Below, piece by piece: positions 46,838 through 56,135 of a stretch of DNA of 64,000 nucleotides. The position numbers and the translations under genes are program-made. The DNA comes from Aliishimia sp963678085. GTDB lineage: Bacteria; Pseudomonadota; Alphaproteobacteria; Rhodobacterales; Rhodobacteraceae. The stretch lies in the NCBI GenBank assembly GCA_963678085.1, contig OY782680.1, positions 1,178,001 through 1,242,000 of the forward strand. The letters are read 5' to 3'. Every line of letters starts with the position of its first letter. Position 1 is the first letter of the stretch. The notes below the pieces were generated by a model. The model had not been told where the DNA came from and did no database searches. It saw nothing but the letters and a program-made list of their open reading frames with translations.

Positions 46838-48439
46838 ATGGAGTTCGACTTCATCATCGTGGGGGCTGGGTCTGCGGGCTGTGCGTTGGCAAATCGGTTG
46901 TCTGCGGATGCGCGCTATTCCGTTGCGCTGATCGAAGCGGGGCCTGTTGATCGCAATCCGTGGATCCATATTCCTGTTGGGTATTTTCGCACCATGGGCA
47001 ATCCGCGCTCTGATTGGATGTACGTGACCGAGCAGGATCCTGGCATCGCTGGGCGCGCGATCCCTTGGCCGCGCGGGCGGGTGCTTGGTGGGTCCAGCTC
47101 GATCAATGGGCTGCTTTATGTGCGTGGCCAGCCGCAAGATTACAATTATTGGGCGCAGCTGGGTTGCACTGGCTGGGGCTGGGATAGTGTGTTGCCGCTG
47201 TTCAAGCGCTCCGAGACCTGGCATGGCGAGCATTTGAACGATGTACGCGGCAGTGATGGGCCCTTATCTGTGCAGGACAGTCGGCTGACTCGAAAGGTCG
47301 TTGATACTTGGATCGATGCGGCAGAGGCGGCGGGCTACAAGCGCACCCCAGATTATAACGGCGAAGATCAAGAAGGCGTCGGCTATTTCCAGCTAACGAT
47401 GAAGAAAGGGCGGCGCTGTTCTTCGGCCGTGGCTTATCTGAACCCGATTAAGCACCGCCAGAACCTCACGATCCTAACCAATGCTCAGACGGAAAAGGTA
47501 TTGATTGAAGAGGGGCGCGCCACCGGCATCCGCATCAAACGCAATGGCGTGATGCAGACCATTGGGGCGCGCAAAGAGGTGATCCTAAGCGCTGGGGCGA
47601 TAGGCTCGCCGCAAATCTTGATGCTCTCAGGTATTGGCGATCCAGAGGAGCTGCGTCCCCATGGCATCGACGTTCATTCGGCTCTGAGCGGTGTGGGCAA
47701 GAACCTACAGGATCATTTGCAGGCGCGCCCCGTCTTTAAGACCACTCTCAGCACCATCAACACCGAGGCCAATAACATCTTCAAGCAGGGGCTGATGGCG
47801 ATGCAATATGCCCTGACCCAGCGCGGCCCGATGACGATGGCGGCCAGCCTTGGCACCGGGTTTCTCAAGACTGACGCACATCTGGAAACCCCCGATATTC
47901 AATTCCACATCCAACCTTGGAGCGCCGATAAGCCCGCCGATGGGCCGCATAAGTTTTCCGCCTTTACCGCATCGGTCTTGCAGCTGCGCCCGGAAAGCGC
48001 CGGGCATTTGACGTTGCGCTCGGCCAATATGGAAGATCACCCAGAGATCCATCCGAACTATCTGGCGACGGATCTGGATTGTAGAACCATCGTCAAAGGG
48101 ATCCAGATCGCGCGTAAGATTGCGCAAACCGAGCCGCTCAAATCGCATATCACCGAAGAACATGCGCCGGGCGCGGATGTGGCCTTTGCGGATGCAGCGG
48201 CCACTCTGGATTGGGCGCGCCGAACGGCGGTGACGATCTATCATCCAACCGGAACCTGCAAGATGGGAATAGACGAGATGGCCGTTGTTGATCCCCGTCT
48301 AAGGGTTAAGGGGGTCGATGGTTTGCGCGTGGCGGATGCGTCGATCATGCCGCAGATCGTCAGCGGCAACACCAACGCGCCCTGCATCATGATCGGTGAA
48401 AAAGCCGCCGATCTAGTGCTTGAGGATGCGAGATCATGA
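46838..48439 (+). CDS. GMC-family FAD oxidoreductase, candidate isethionate dehydrogenase (IseJ-like)
   Basis: The 533-residue flavoprotein has EFDFIIVGAGSAGCALANRL (FAD site, residues 2-21), WPRGRVLGGSSSINGLLYVR (GMC signature, about 80-99), TIYHPTGTCKMG (catalytic His, about 466) and DASIMPQIVSGNTNAPCIMI (about 503-522). Sequence alone says choline/alcohol dehydrogenase-like. A divergent IclR regulator, a following TRAP transporter and ComDE in the same operon match isethionate loci (IseJ, IseR, IseKLM), so oxidation of isethionate to sulfoacetaldehyde is the best guess; sulfopropanediol or sulfolactate are alternatives. The start at 46838 follows GGGGGA. Confidence 0.88.
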   Translation: MEFDFIIVGAGSAGCALANRLSADARYSVALIEAGPVDRNPWIHIPVGYFRTMGNPRSDWMYVTEQDPGIAGRAIPWPRGRVLGGSSSINGLLYVRGQPQDYNYWAQLGCTGWGWDSVLPLFKRSETWHGEHLNDVRGSDGPLSVQDSRLTRKVVDTWIDAAEAAGYKRTPDYNGEDQEGVGYFQLTMKKGRRCSSAVAYLNPIKHRQNLTILTNAQTEKVLIEEGRATGIRIKRNGVMQTIGARKEVILSAGAIGSPQILMLSGIGDPEELRPHGIDVHSALSGVGKNLQDHLQARPVFKTTLSTINTEANNIFKQGLMAMQYALTQRGPMTMAASLGTGFLKTDAHLETPDIQFHIQPWSADKPADGPHKFSAFTASVLQLRPESAGHLTLRSANMEDHPEIHPNYLATDLDCRTIVKGIQIARKIAQTEPLKSHITEEHAPGADVAFADAAATLDWARRTAVTIYHPTGTCKMGIDEMAVVDPRLRVKGVDGLRVADASIMPQIVSGNTNAPCIMIGEKAADLVLEDARS

Positions 48440-48591
48440 CAAGCATACAAAATTCCAGGCCGCTGGTCGGCTATGAATACGGGGCGGCTAAGCGCCCCCA
48501 ACAGCGTCGGGGCAATGCCTTCAGCTCCGAGAAGAACAATCAGAAAACCGAGGGCTCTAACATTTGGGAGGACATTGAATGTTTAAACTGA
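48436..48591 (+). CDS. Possible small ORF (51 aa) between the GMC gene and the TRAP binding-protein gene
   Basis: An ATG overlapping the GMC stop (ATGA) opens a 51-codon frame (start MTSIQNSRPLVGYEYGAAKR) that runs through the 139-bp gap and 13 bp into the next gene. No domain is recognised, no ribosome site other than coupling is seen, and the composition (many Asn, Gln, Arg) is unremarkable. Possibly chance. Confidence 0.2.
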   Translation: MTSIQNSRPLVGYEYGAAKRPQQRRGNAFSSEKNNQKTEGSNIWEDIECLN

Positions 48592-49673
48592 AACACATAG
48601 CCGCCGGTGCGAGTGCATTGGTGCTTATGGCATCCGCGGCCATGGCCGAGAAGGTGCTACGTATCCAATCGGTGCTGCCCAGCACGGCTGACGAAGTTCA
48701 CATGCTCAACGAGTTTGGCAAGGACGTCGCAGCACTTACTGGGGGATCTTTGGTCATCGAAGTATTGCCCGCGGGCGCCGTTGTGGGCCCGCGCGATATT
48801 ATGGATGCGGTGGATGCCGGCCTGGTCGAAGGCGGCTTTGCTTGGACCCATTATTGGGGTGGCAAGCATGTGGCGGCGAACCTCTTTGGCGCGCCTGTTG
48901 CCGGTGCTGGCGTGGGCCTTGACAACATTGCGTTCCTCAGCTGGTTCCAATATGGCGGCGGCAAAGAGCTCTATGACCGTCTGTGGGATGAGATGGGCGT
49001 GAATGTGAAAGGCTTCATGCTGCAACCTGTTGGTCCCGAGGCACTGGGGTGGTTCCCCGAGCCGATTACATCCATGGATGATTTCCGTCAAATGCGCTTC
49101 CGCGCGCCTCCTGGAATGGTGGGTGCAGCCTATGCGGATATCGGTGTTCCAGCTGTTGCCATGGGCGGCGGGGATATCCTGCCTGCCCTGGAAAAGGGCA
49201 CGATTGACGCGGCAGAATGGTGCTGCCCCAAGCCTGATAGCGTCTTTGGCTTCCAGAAGGTGCTCAAGCATTACTATCTGCAAGGTCTGCATCAGGTGGT
49301 CGTGAATGCGGATATGTATGTGAACCGGGATTTCTATGACTCGCTCACACCGCTTGAGCAAAAGGCGCTGGAAGTTGCGGCCAATGCCTCCCTGTCCAAA
49401 TCGCTCTCCTACCGGATTTATGAAAACGGCAAGGCGCTTAAAGATCTGACCGAGAACCATGGTGTGATTCTGGAAGACACCCCAGAGGATTATTTCACCG
49501 AGTATATGGCGGCGGCAAAGAAAGCGCTGGAAGCGGCTGCGGCAGAAGATGAGTTCTTTGCAGAGGTTTGGCAGTCCCAGAAAGATTTCGCGGATACCGT
49601 TGTGCCGTTCTGGGCCGGTGCGCAAACTTCCAATGCTGGGCTGGGCCGCGCGCATGCGGCATCGCTAAAGTAA
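48579..49673 (+). CDS. TRAP transporter substrate-binding protein, DctP family
   Basis: This 364-residue periplasmic solute-binding protein has a Sec signal MFKLKHIAAGASALVLMASA, cleaved before EKVLRIQSV. Its DctP-fold segments include LEKGTIDAAEWCCPKPDSVF (about residues 205-224) and MRFRAPPGMVGAAYADIGVP (about 171-190), where the conserved Arg that clamps the ligand carboxylate or sulfonate normally sits. TTGGGAGGAC precedes the ATG. By context the ligand is an organosulfonate. Confidence 0.92.
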   Translation: MFKLKHIAAGASALVLMASAAMAEKVLRIQSVLPSTADEVHMLNEFGKDVAALTGGSLVIEVLPAGAVVGPRDIMDAVDAGLVEGGFAWTHYWGGKHVAANLFGAPVAGAGVGLDNIAFLSWFQYGGGKELYDRLWDEMGVNVKGFMLQPVGPEALGWFPEPITSMDDFRQMRFRAPPGMVGAAYADIGVPAVAMGGGDILPALEKGTIDAAEWCCPKPDSVFGFQKVLKHYYLQGLHQVVVNADMYVNRDFYDSLTPLEQKALEVAANASLSKSLSYRIYENGKALKDLTENHGVILEDTPEDYFTEYMAAAKKALEAAAAEDEFFAEVWQSQKDFADTVVPFWAGAQTSNAGLGRAHAASLK

Positions 49674-49721
49674 TCTAAGACTTGGTGCGGGGCCTTTTTC
49701 TGGTCCCGCGCTTCATTTTTG

Positions 49722-49770
49722 CAAAGGGTCAGAGCGCGGGTCTTTGGCGCAGGCCTTTTGCAAAAATGAA
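49722..49770 (+). promoter_or_regulatory. Long intercistronic stem-loop between TRAP binding-protein and permease genes
   Basis: TTCATTTTTGCAAA (49722-49735) is the exact inverse of TTTGCAAAAATGAA (49757-49770), giving a 14-bp stem with a 21-nt loop. A GC-rich stem (GCGGG/CCCGC, about 49687-49709) precedes it. It likely protects the upstream binding-protein mRNA or partly terminates, so that more binding protein than permease is made. Confidence 0.65.
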
Positions 49771-49810
49771 AGCCCGAAAAAGGGCATCAAATCGACAAGG
49801 GAGATAGGGT

Positions 49811-52282
49811 ATGGCCGCAGATGAGGTGAACCCGGATAAGCTCGAAATTGCGGACGAGCTGATTGCCGAGCGACGTGCCGAGGCCCCAGGGCAAACGCCT
49901 GAGGATATGACCCCGTGGCAGCGCCCGATCACCGCAGCCATTGATGTGATCAACCATCGCGCAGGCCAGATCATTGCCTTGATGATGGTGCCTTTGGTCG
50001 CTGTGGTGGTCTACGAGGTCTTCATGCGGAACTCTTTCGCGATCTTGCAAGACGCAGGGTTTGAAGATCTGGCCCGCGCGCTTGGCCTGGGCCCAACACT
50101 TTGGGTCTATGACACCAGCCGGATGATCGCGGGGATGCTGTTCATGGGAGCGGCGGGTTACGGGCTGATGCGCGGGGTGCATATTCGCGCGGATTTCCTC
50201 TATCGCAACTGGTCGGATAAGACCCAAGCGACCGTGGATGCCTCCCTGTATCTGCTCTTCTTTATGCCCTCTATGGCGCTGTTTACCATCGTGGCCTCAG
50301 AATTCTGGTGGAAGGCATTTGTCACCGGCGAAACCATGGCGCTGGACAGCGCATGGCAGCCGATCTTATGGCCTGCGCGCATTGCCATGCCCATCGGCGG
50401 GTTCCTGTTGTTCTTGCAAGGTATCCCCGAGGTTTTCCGGGCCTTTCACAAGATGGGCAAAGCGCGTGAGCGTATTTTCCTGCGCTTGCTGCCGATTTAT
50501 GTGATTGCTTTTGTCTGGTTGCTGCTCGCCATTTTTACCCCAGATTATGTGCCTGGCGGTGAGTGGTTCACCGATTTGATGAAGGCACGGCCCAGCCTGT
50601 CCAAACCCACCATCGGCCTGATTATGCTAGGTGTGATGCTGTTTGTGATTTTCATCGGTTTTCCGATCTCTTTCACGCTGGTTTTCCTGGGGTTTGTCTT
50701 TGGCATTTGGGGTGCGAATTTCAAGCTGACGACCTTGCTGATGACGCTGAACACCAACTCAACAATGCTCAATGATCAACTGATGGCGGTTCCGCTGTTC
50801 GTGTTGATGGGGATTGTGATGGAGGCGGCGGGGCTCATGGAGCGTCTGTTCATTTCAATCCAGATGATCATGGCCCGTGTACGCGGCGCATTGTTTATTG
50901 CCGTGCTGATCGTGTCCACGATCTTTGCGGCGGCGACTGGGATTGTGGGGGCCTCTGTGACCTTGCTCGGAATTATGGCGGGCGCGACGATGAGCCGATC
51001 TGGCTATAATGTTAAACTCTCTGCGGGCACGATCACGGCGGGGGGAACGCTGGGTATCCTTATTCCGCCCTCGATCATGTTGATTGTGATGGGGCCGGTG
51101 CTAGAAGTTTCCACGCTGGATCTGTTCAGAGGTGCCTTTGTTCCGGGCGCGCTTCTGGCCTCGCTTTATCTGATTTACACGCTGGGGCGCTGCTGGATAA
51201 ACCCAGAGCTTGGCCCGGTTCTGTCCGAGGAGGATCAGCCCGATACGTCGAAATATTACGGAGCCGAGGTGGCCTTGATCTGTCTGGGGATCCTTACCTT
51301 GTTCCGCATCTTTGGTTTGAGCCTGTCCGGTGCCTTTGGCGGCGTCATTCCCTTTGGCGGGTTGATCGTGCTGATTGCCGCTGTTTTGCTGGCGCACCGA
51401 GCTTATCGCCAGCTTAACGTGCTGCGCATCGTGCTGCCACTGGCGGTGATATTCCACCTCTACATGATCCTGGGCAATTGGAGCGCGGATGGCCTGCCCA
51501 TTTGGTCCATGATCTTTGCCGCCTTCATCCTGCTTTTGGCTATGCTGGCGCGCCCGATCTATGGGGCGGATGCTGAGGGTAATTTCTATTTTTCCGCCCT
51601 GTGGGACGAGTTCTTTGCCGGGCTCATGCCCCCGACGATCTTGATTTCATTTGCTTTGGGCTCGATCCTGTTAGGGCTGGCCACACCGGCAGAGGCAGCG
51701 GCGATGGGCGCATTTGGCGCGATCCTTCTCTCTATCGCCTATCGCAAATTCACCCTTCCCAGCTTTATGGATAGTCTCATCAAGGCGCTCGAAATCACCG
51801 TCTTGATCATGTTCCTTGTGGCGGCCTCGAACTTCTTTGGCGCTCAGTTCAACGCACTCGGCACGCCCAAGATGCTGGCCGAGCTGCTGTTGGGCTTGAA
51901 CCTGTCGCCCTATCTTATGTTGCTCTTGGTGATGGCGCTGATCTTTTTGTTGGGCTGGCCGCTGGAATGGGTGCCGATCGTAGTCATCGTCATGCCGATA
52001 TTGCTGCCCATCGTTGTGAACCTAGAGATCCATGGGCTCGCGCGCTACGATCTGTTGGTTTGGTTTGGCATACTGGTGGCGGTAAACTTGCAAACCGCCT
52101 GGCTTTCGCCGCCCGTGGCGCTATCTGCCTATTTCCTGAAAGGCGTGGTGCCCAATTGGGATCTTAAGGATATCTATCTGGGCATGATGCAGTTCATGCT
52201 GGTGCAGCTCTTTGGCTTGGCCCTTTTGTTCCTCTTCCCGCAGCTGGTGCTTTGGCTGCCCGCCGTTATGTCAGGAAACTAA
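49811..52282 (+). CDS. TRAP transporter fused permease (DctQ-DctM)
   Basis: The 823-residue membrane protein joins a small DctQ part (about residues 35-225, four helices, RAGQIIALMMVPLVAVVVYE onward) and a large DctM part (from about 240; VAVPLFVLMGIVMEAAGLME-like, ATGIVGASVTLLGIMAGATM, TLGILIPPSIMLIVMGPVLE). DctM contains the sodium-coupled transport core. The fusion is longer than simple DctM (about 430) plus DctQ (about 170); the extra sits mainly between about residues 480 and 590 with additional helices. It works with the binding protein upstream to import, by context, a sulfonate. It ends one base before the DUF475 gene. Confidence 0.92.
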   Translation: MAADEVNPDKLEIADELIAERRAEAPGQTPEDMTPWQRPITAAIDVINHRAGQIIALMMVPLVAVVVYEVFMRNSFAILQDAGFEDLARALGLGPTLWVYDTSRMIAGMLFMGAAGYGLMRGVHIRADFLYRNWSDKTQATVDASLYLLFFMPSMALFTIVASEFWWKAFVTGETMALDSAWQPILWPARIAMPIGGFLLFLQGIPEVFRAFHKMGKARERIFLRLLPIYVIAFVWLLLAIFTPDYVPGGEWFTDLMKARPSLSKPTIGLIMLGVMLFVIFIGFPISFTLVFLGFVFGIWGANFKLTTLLMTLNTNSTMLNDQLMAVPLFVLMGIVMEAAGLMERLFISIQMIMARVRGALFIAVLIVSTIFAAATGIVGASVTLLGIMAGATMSRSGYNVKLSAGTITAGGTLGILIPPSIMLIVMGPVLEVSTLDLFRGAFVPGALLASLYLIYTLGRCWINPELGPVLSEEDQPDTSKYYGAEVALICLGILTLFRIFGLSLSGAFGGVIPFGGLIVLIAAVLLAHRAYRQLNVLRIVLPLAVIFHLYMILGNWSADGLPIWSMIFAAFILLLAMLARPIYGADAEGNFYFSALWDEFFAGLMPPTILISFALGSILLGLATPAEAAAMGAFGAILLSIAYRKFTLPSFMDSLIKALEITVLIMFLVAASNFFGAQFNALGTPKMLAELLLGLNLSPYLMLLLVMALIFLLGWPLEWVPIVVIVMPILLPIVVNLEIHGLARYDLLVWFGILVAVNLQTAWLSPPVALSAYFLKGVVPNWDLKDIYLGMMQFMLVQLFGLALLFLFPQLVLWLPAVMSGN

Positions 52283-52283
52283 C

Positions 52284-53330
52284 ATGAGCACGCAGCGCAG
52301 TACCTTATCCTATCTGAAATGGCCAGTCATCATCACCGTTATTGGGCTGGGCCTATCGGGCTGGCTCGGCTGGGCCACCGAAGGGACACTATCCGGCGTC
52401 ATATCCTTCCTGATTGTCGGGACCGTCTTGGCTGCGTTGGAGATCGCGCTCTCCTTTGACAATGCCATCGTGAATGCCAATAAGCTGGAGGAGATGACCC
52501 CGGTCTGGCAGCGCCGCTTTTTGACTTGGGGGATATTGATTGCTGTGTTCGGGATGCGGATTGTTTTTCCGCTTGCTATCGTGGCGATTTTTGCCTGGAT
52601 CAACCCGTTTGCGGCGGTGCATTTGGCCCTGTCTGACCCTGACCGCTATTCCGAGATTATCGGCCATGCCCATGGGCCCATTTCAGCTTTTGGCGGCACG
52701 TTCTTGATGATGGTGGCGCTGAAATTCTTCATCGACGAGGACAAATCTATCGACTGGATCGGGATGCTTGAGCGGCGCTTGCGGGTCTGGGGCTCAATCC
52801 GCGGCTTTGAGATTGCCTTTGTGCTGGTGATTGTTCTGGTCATCTGTCGCTCGGTGCCGGAGCATGAACAAGGTGCCTTTCTGACCTCAGCGGTTATGGG
52901 GCTGTTGGTTTTCACACTGGTGGATGGTTTGGGCACATATCTTGACAATATGGCTGGCTCGACCGCGCAGATCGGAGCGAAAGGGGGATTGGGCGCTTTT
53001 CTCTACCTTGAAGTGCTCGATGCGAGCTTTTCCTTTGACGGGGTGATCGGGGCCTTTGCGCTGACGACCAATATTGTGTTGATCGCCATCGGTCTGGGGA
53101 TTGGCGCGATGTATGTGCGCTCCATGACCATCATGCTGGTGGAGCGCGGCACGCTCGCCGAATTCCGCTATCTCGAACATGGCGCGTTTTATTCGATCTT
53201 TGCGCTCTCGGTGATCATGTTCCTGCAATCGCTGCTGCATGTGCATGAGCTGATCACCGGCGGCATCGGTATCGCGTTGATTGGGCTAGCATTTTACGCC
53301 TCAATTCGACACAACAAACGCGAAATATGA
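52284..53330 (+). CDS. DUF475/TerC-like integral membrane protein
   Basis: This 348-residue protein has about eight to nine membrane helices. The family signature is ALEIALSFDNAIVNANKLEE (about residues 51-70), repeated in inverted form as EVLDASFSFDGVIGAFALTT (about 236-255); the acidic SFDNA/SFDGV pair defines the TerC/DUF475 fold. Known TerC-family members are linked to metal (Mn2+) export. Here the gene is one base from the TRAP permease inside a sulfonate operon, where other bacteria place a presumed sulfite exporter (TauE/TauZ/SafE), so an anion-export role is a testable inference. A start at 52212 would lie inside the permease gene. Confidence 0.9.
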   Translation: MSTQRSTLSYLKWPVIITVIGLGLSGWLGWATEGTLSGVISFLIVGTVLAALEIALSFDNAIVNANKLEEMTPVWQRRFLTWGILIAVFGMRIVFPLAIVAIFAWINPFAAVHLALSDPDRYSEIIGHAHGPISAFGGTFLMMVALKFFIDEDKSIDWIGMLERRLRVWGSIRGFEIAFVLVIVLVICRSVPEHEQGAFLTSAVMGLLVFTLVDGLGTYLDNMAGSTAQIGAKGGLGAFLYLEVLDASFSFDGVIGAFALTTNIVLIAIGLGIGAMYVRSMTIMLVERGTLAEFRYLEHGAFYSIFALSVIMFLQSLLHVHELITGGIGIALIGLAFYASIRHNKREI

Positions 53331-53358
53331 CGTTTAACAAATTCACAGGACATTAGAC

Positions 53359-54666
53359 ATGGCTCGGACCTATTTGAAAAAGGCAACACTTACGTCCCGC
53401 TCGGATGCGGGAGAGACAACAAGAACGGTTGCAGACATTCTTGCTGATATCGAGGCGCGCGGGGAAGCGGCGGCGCTGGAATATGCGGCAAAGTTCGACA
53501 AATACGACGGCAATGTCGAGTTAACCGCTGAGGAAATCGAAGCCGCCTGCGCGAAAGTTCCGCAAAAGCTCAAGGATGATATCCTATTTGCCCATGACAA
53601 TGTGCGCCGGTTTGCGCAGGTGCAAAAAGGCACTCTGGCGGATGTGGAGTACGAGATCAATCCAGGCCTGATCGCAGGGCAAAAGGCGATCCCTGTTGCG
53701 GCCGCCGGATGCTATGTGCCTGCCGGTCGCTATCGCCACATTGCCAGCGCGATCATGACTGTCACAACGGCCAAGGTGGCAGGCTGCGCGCATATCATGG
53801 TCAGCTCAGCGCCCCAGCCGGGTGAAGGGCTCAACCCGGCTATTGTCTATGCTGCCCAAGCTTGCGGCGCCGATAAGATCATGGCTCTGGGCGGCGTGCA
53901 GGGTATCGCCTCTATGGCCTTTGGTCTCTTTGGTCAGCCCAAGGCAAATATCATCGTCGGCCCCGGCAATCAGTTTGTGGCTGAGGCCAAACGCTCGCTC
54001 TATGGCCGCGTTGGCATTGATATGATCGCAGGTCCAACTGATAGTTTGATCTTGGCCGATAAAGGGGCAGATGCGCATATTGTGGCGACGGATTTGGTGT
54101 CTCAGGCGGAACATGGCTATAACTCGCCTGTTTGGCTGGTCACAGATCATGAACCGCTGGCGCGAGAGGTGCTCGCGCGCGTGCCGGGGCTCATTGCGGA
54201 TTTGCCCGCGCTCAACCGCGAAAACGCTGAGGCCGCGTGGCGCGATTATGCCGAAGTGATTGTCTGTGCGGATCGCGAAGAGATGGCGGCAACCTCTGAC
54301 GAATACGCACCCGAACATCTGACCGTACAAGCGGAGGATCTGGATTGGTGGCTCGCGCGGCTGCAATGCTATGGCTCGCTGTTTTTGGGCGAAGAAACCA
54401 CCGTCTCCTATGGCGACAAAGCGTCCGGCACCAACCATGTTCTGCCCACCTCTGGCGCGGCCAGCTATACGGGCGGGCTCAGCGTGCATAAATATATGAA
54501 GATCGTCACATGGCAGCGCGCCACCCGTGAAGGCTCCAAAAAGGTGGCCGAGGCGACTGCGCGCATTTCTCGCCTTGAAGGGATGGAGGGCCACGCCCGC
54601 GCGGCCGATGTGCGCTTGGCGAAATATTTCCCGGATGAGGTATTTGATTTGACCGCCGATGGATAG
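53359..54666 (+). CDS. hpsN: Histidinol-dehydrogenase-family enzyme, likely sulfopropanediol 3-dehydrogenase (HpsN)
   Basis: HpsN oxidises (R)-2,3-dihydroxypropane-1-sulfonate in two NAD-dependent steps to sulfolactate. The 435-residue protein has the HisD fold: AGCYVPAGRYRHIASAIMTV (about residues 116-135), NIIVGPGNQFVAEAKRSLYG (about 197-216), IDMIAGPTDSLILAD and the zinc-site region SDEYAPEHLTVQAED (about 314). GGRYRHI-like AGRYRHIAS replaces the GGxAxYPSS of true HisD, as expected for non-histidinol members. The pathway genes hisG and hisZ are elsewhere, and this copy sits beside ComDE, which supports the sulfonate assignment. Confidence 0.85.
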   Translation: MARTYLKKATLTSRSDAGETTRTVADILADIEARGEAAALEYAAKFDKYDGNVELTAEEIEAACAKVPQKLKDDILFAHDNVRRFAQVQKGTLADVEYEINPGLIAGQKAIPVAAAGCYVPAGRYRHIASAIMTVTTAKVAGCAHIMVSSAPQPGEGLNPAIVYAAQACGADKIMALGGVQGIASMAFGLFGQPKANIIVGPGNQFVAEAKRSLYGRVGIDMIAGPTDSLILADKGADAHIVATDLVSQAEHGYNSPVWLVTDHEPLAREVLARVPGLIADLPALNRENAEAAWRDYAEVIVCADREEMAATSDEYAPEHLTVQAEDLDWWLARLQCYGSLFLGEETTVSYGDKASGTNHVLPTSGAASYTGGLSVHKYMKIVTWQRATREGSKKVAEATARISRLEGMEGHARAADVRLAKYFPDEVFDLTADG

Positions 54667-54707
54667 GCCAAGCGATTTCTGTGTTGGCAGGTAAGGGAAG
54701 CTATGGA

Positions 54708-55697
54708 ATGAAAGCGCTAGTGTACGAGGGCGTGGAGACATTGAACCTGCGGGATGTGCCGATGCCCGTGGCGCGCGATGGTGAACATCTGGTGCGTATC
54801 CAGGCCGTGGGGATCTGCGGATCTGATATGCATGCCTATCTGGGCCATGACGAGCGTCGCCCCGCCCCTCTGATCCTAGGACATGAGGCCGCTGGTGTGA
54901 TTGAGGATGGCCCGATGCAAGGTCGCCGCGTGACGATCAATCCGCTGGTCACTTGCGGCACCTGCACCTATTGCGCCTCAAACCGTGAAAACCTGTGCCC
55001 AGAGCGCCAGATTATCTCTATGCCCCCACGCGAAGGTGCCTTTGCACAATTTGTCGCCATGCCCGAGCGAAACCTTGTGACGGTGCCCGATGGTTTCCCG
55101 CTGGAGAAAGCGGCGCTCTGCGAGCCGATTGCGGTCAGCTGGCATGCGGCGCGCTTGGCTCTGGAGGCGCTACACCCGGCGATGGAGCGCCGCGCTTTGG
55201 TTATTGGCGGCGGAGCCATTGGCCTAGCTGCTGCCTTGGCTCTGAGGGCCATGGGCGTGCAGGACATCCAGATCAGTGAACCGAGCGCGCTACGCCGCCG
55301 CTTTTTGCAGGATCATTGCGCGCTTGAGGCGATTGCGGCCCCTGAACGTAGCGCGCCCATTGTAATCGACGCTGTGGGATTTGCCGCCACGCGCGCCGCC
55401 GCCTCTGAGTGGGCCGAGCCCGGAGGGGTCATTGCCCATGTGGGGCTGGGCGATAATGACGGGGGCTTGGACATCAGGCGGCTGACCCTGCAAGAGATTA
55501 CCTTTGTGGGCACCTATACCTATAGCGCCCAAGATTTCCGCGATACGGCGCAGGCTATGTTTGAGGGGCGACTTGGGAGCCTTGACTGGTTTGAAACCCG
55601 CTCGCTGGAAGAGGGGGGCACGGCCTTCGAAGATATCCGGGCGGGCAAAACCGCTGCGCCCAAGATCATTCTAACCCCGTGGGACTGTGCCAAATGA
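54708..55697 (+). CDS. Zinc-dependent alcohol dehydrogenase (MDR family)
   Basis: This 329-residue medium-chain dehydrogenase has catalytic zinc motifs GICGSDMHAYLGHDERRPAP (about residues 36-55) and ILGHEAAGVIEDG, the structural zinc Cys cluster TCGTCTYCASNRENLC (about 83-98) and the NAD site ALVIGGGAIGLAAALAL (about 162-178). It sits between hpsN and the stress-protein gene. It may interconvert sulfopropanediol enantiomers (HpsO/HpsP role) or oxidise sulfolactate to sulfopyruvate, a step no other gene here clearly covers. The start at 54708 follows AAGGGAAG. Confidence 0.9.
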   Translation: MKALVYEGVETLNLRDVPMPVARDGEHLVRIQAVGICGSDMHAYLGHDERRPAPLILGHEAAGVIEDGPMQGRRVTINPLVTCGTCTYCASNRENLCPERQIISMPPREGAFAQFVAMPERNLVTVPDGFPLEKAALCEPIAVSWHAARLALEALHPAMERRALVIGGGAIGLAAALALRAMGVQDIQISEPSALRRRFLQDHCALEAIAAPERSAPIVIDAVGFAATRAAASEWAEPGGVIAHVGLGDNDGGLDIRRLTLQEITFVGTYTYSAQDFRDTAQAMFEGRLGSLDWFETRSLEEGGTAFEDIRAGKTAAPKIILTPWDCAK

Positions 55698-55715
55698 CTG
55701 CAAAAGGAAGAGCGC

Positions 55716-56126
55716 ATGTATAAGAAAGTTCTGGTGCCGATGGCCTTGGATCACGGGATCTCGCCGCAAACACTTAAGGTCGCTCAAGCGATTTGCGCTC
55801 CTGGCGGAGATATTACGGCGCTGCATGTGTTTGAGGTGCCAAAGGGATCGGTTAGCGTCTATATCGGTGAGGAAACGGTGGAGCGGGGCTTTCAAGCGGC
55901 GCGTGCGCTCTTAGAGGAAAAAGTGGCTGACATGCCGGGTGTTGCTGCTAAGATCACCCGTGGGCAGGCGCATCACGGGATTATCGAATACGCTGTGGAG
56001 CATGGGTTTGATTGCATCGTGATCGGCTCACATAAGCCAGGGCTCGCAGATTATTTCATCGGATCGACCGCTGCGCGGGTGGTGCGCCATGCGCCTTGCG
56101 CGGTTCATGTACATCGCGACACCTAA
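55716..56126 (+). CDS. Universal stress protein (UspA) family
   Basis: This 136-residue single-domain Usp starts MYKKVLVPMALDHGISPQTL, and its ATP-loop motif is VIGSHKPGLADYFIGSTAAR (about residues 103-122). Its place inside a sulfonate operon recalls Usp genes found next to taurine/sulfoacetaldehyde genes in related bacteria. The role there is not established. Confidence 0.92.
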   Translation: MYKKVLVPMALDHGISPQTLKVAQAICAPGGDITALHVFEVPKGSVSVYIGEETVERGFQAARALLEEKVADMPGVAAKITRGQAHHGIIEYAVEHGFDCIVIGSHKPGLADYFIGSTAARVVRHAPCAVHVHRDT

Positions 56127-56135
56127 GGGGGGAAA

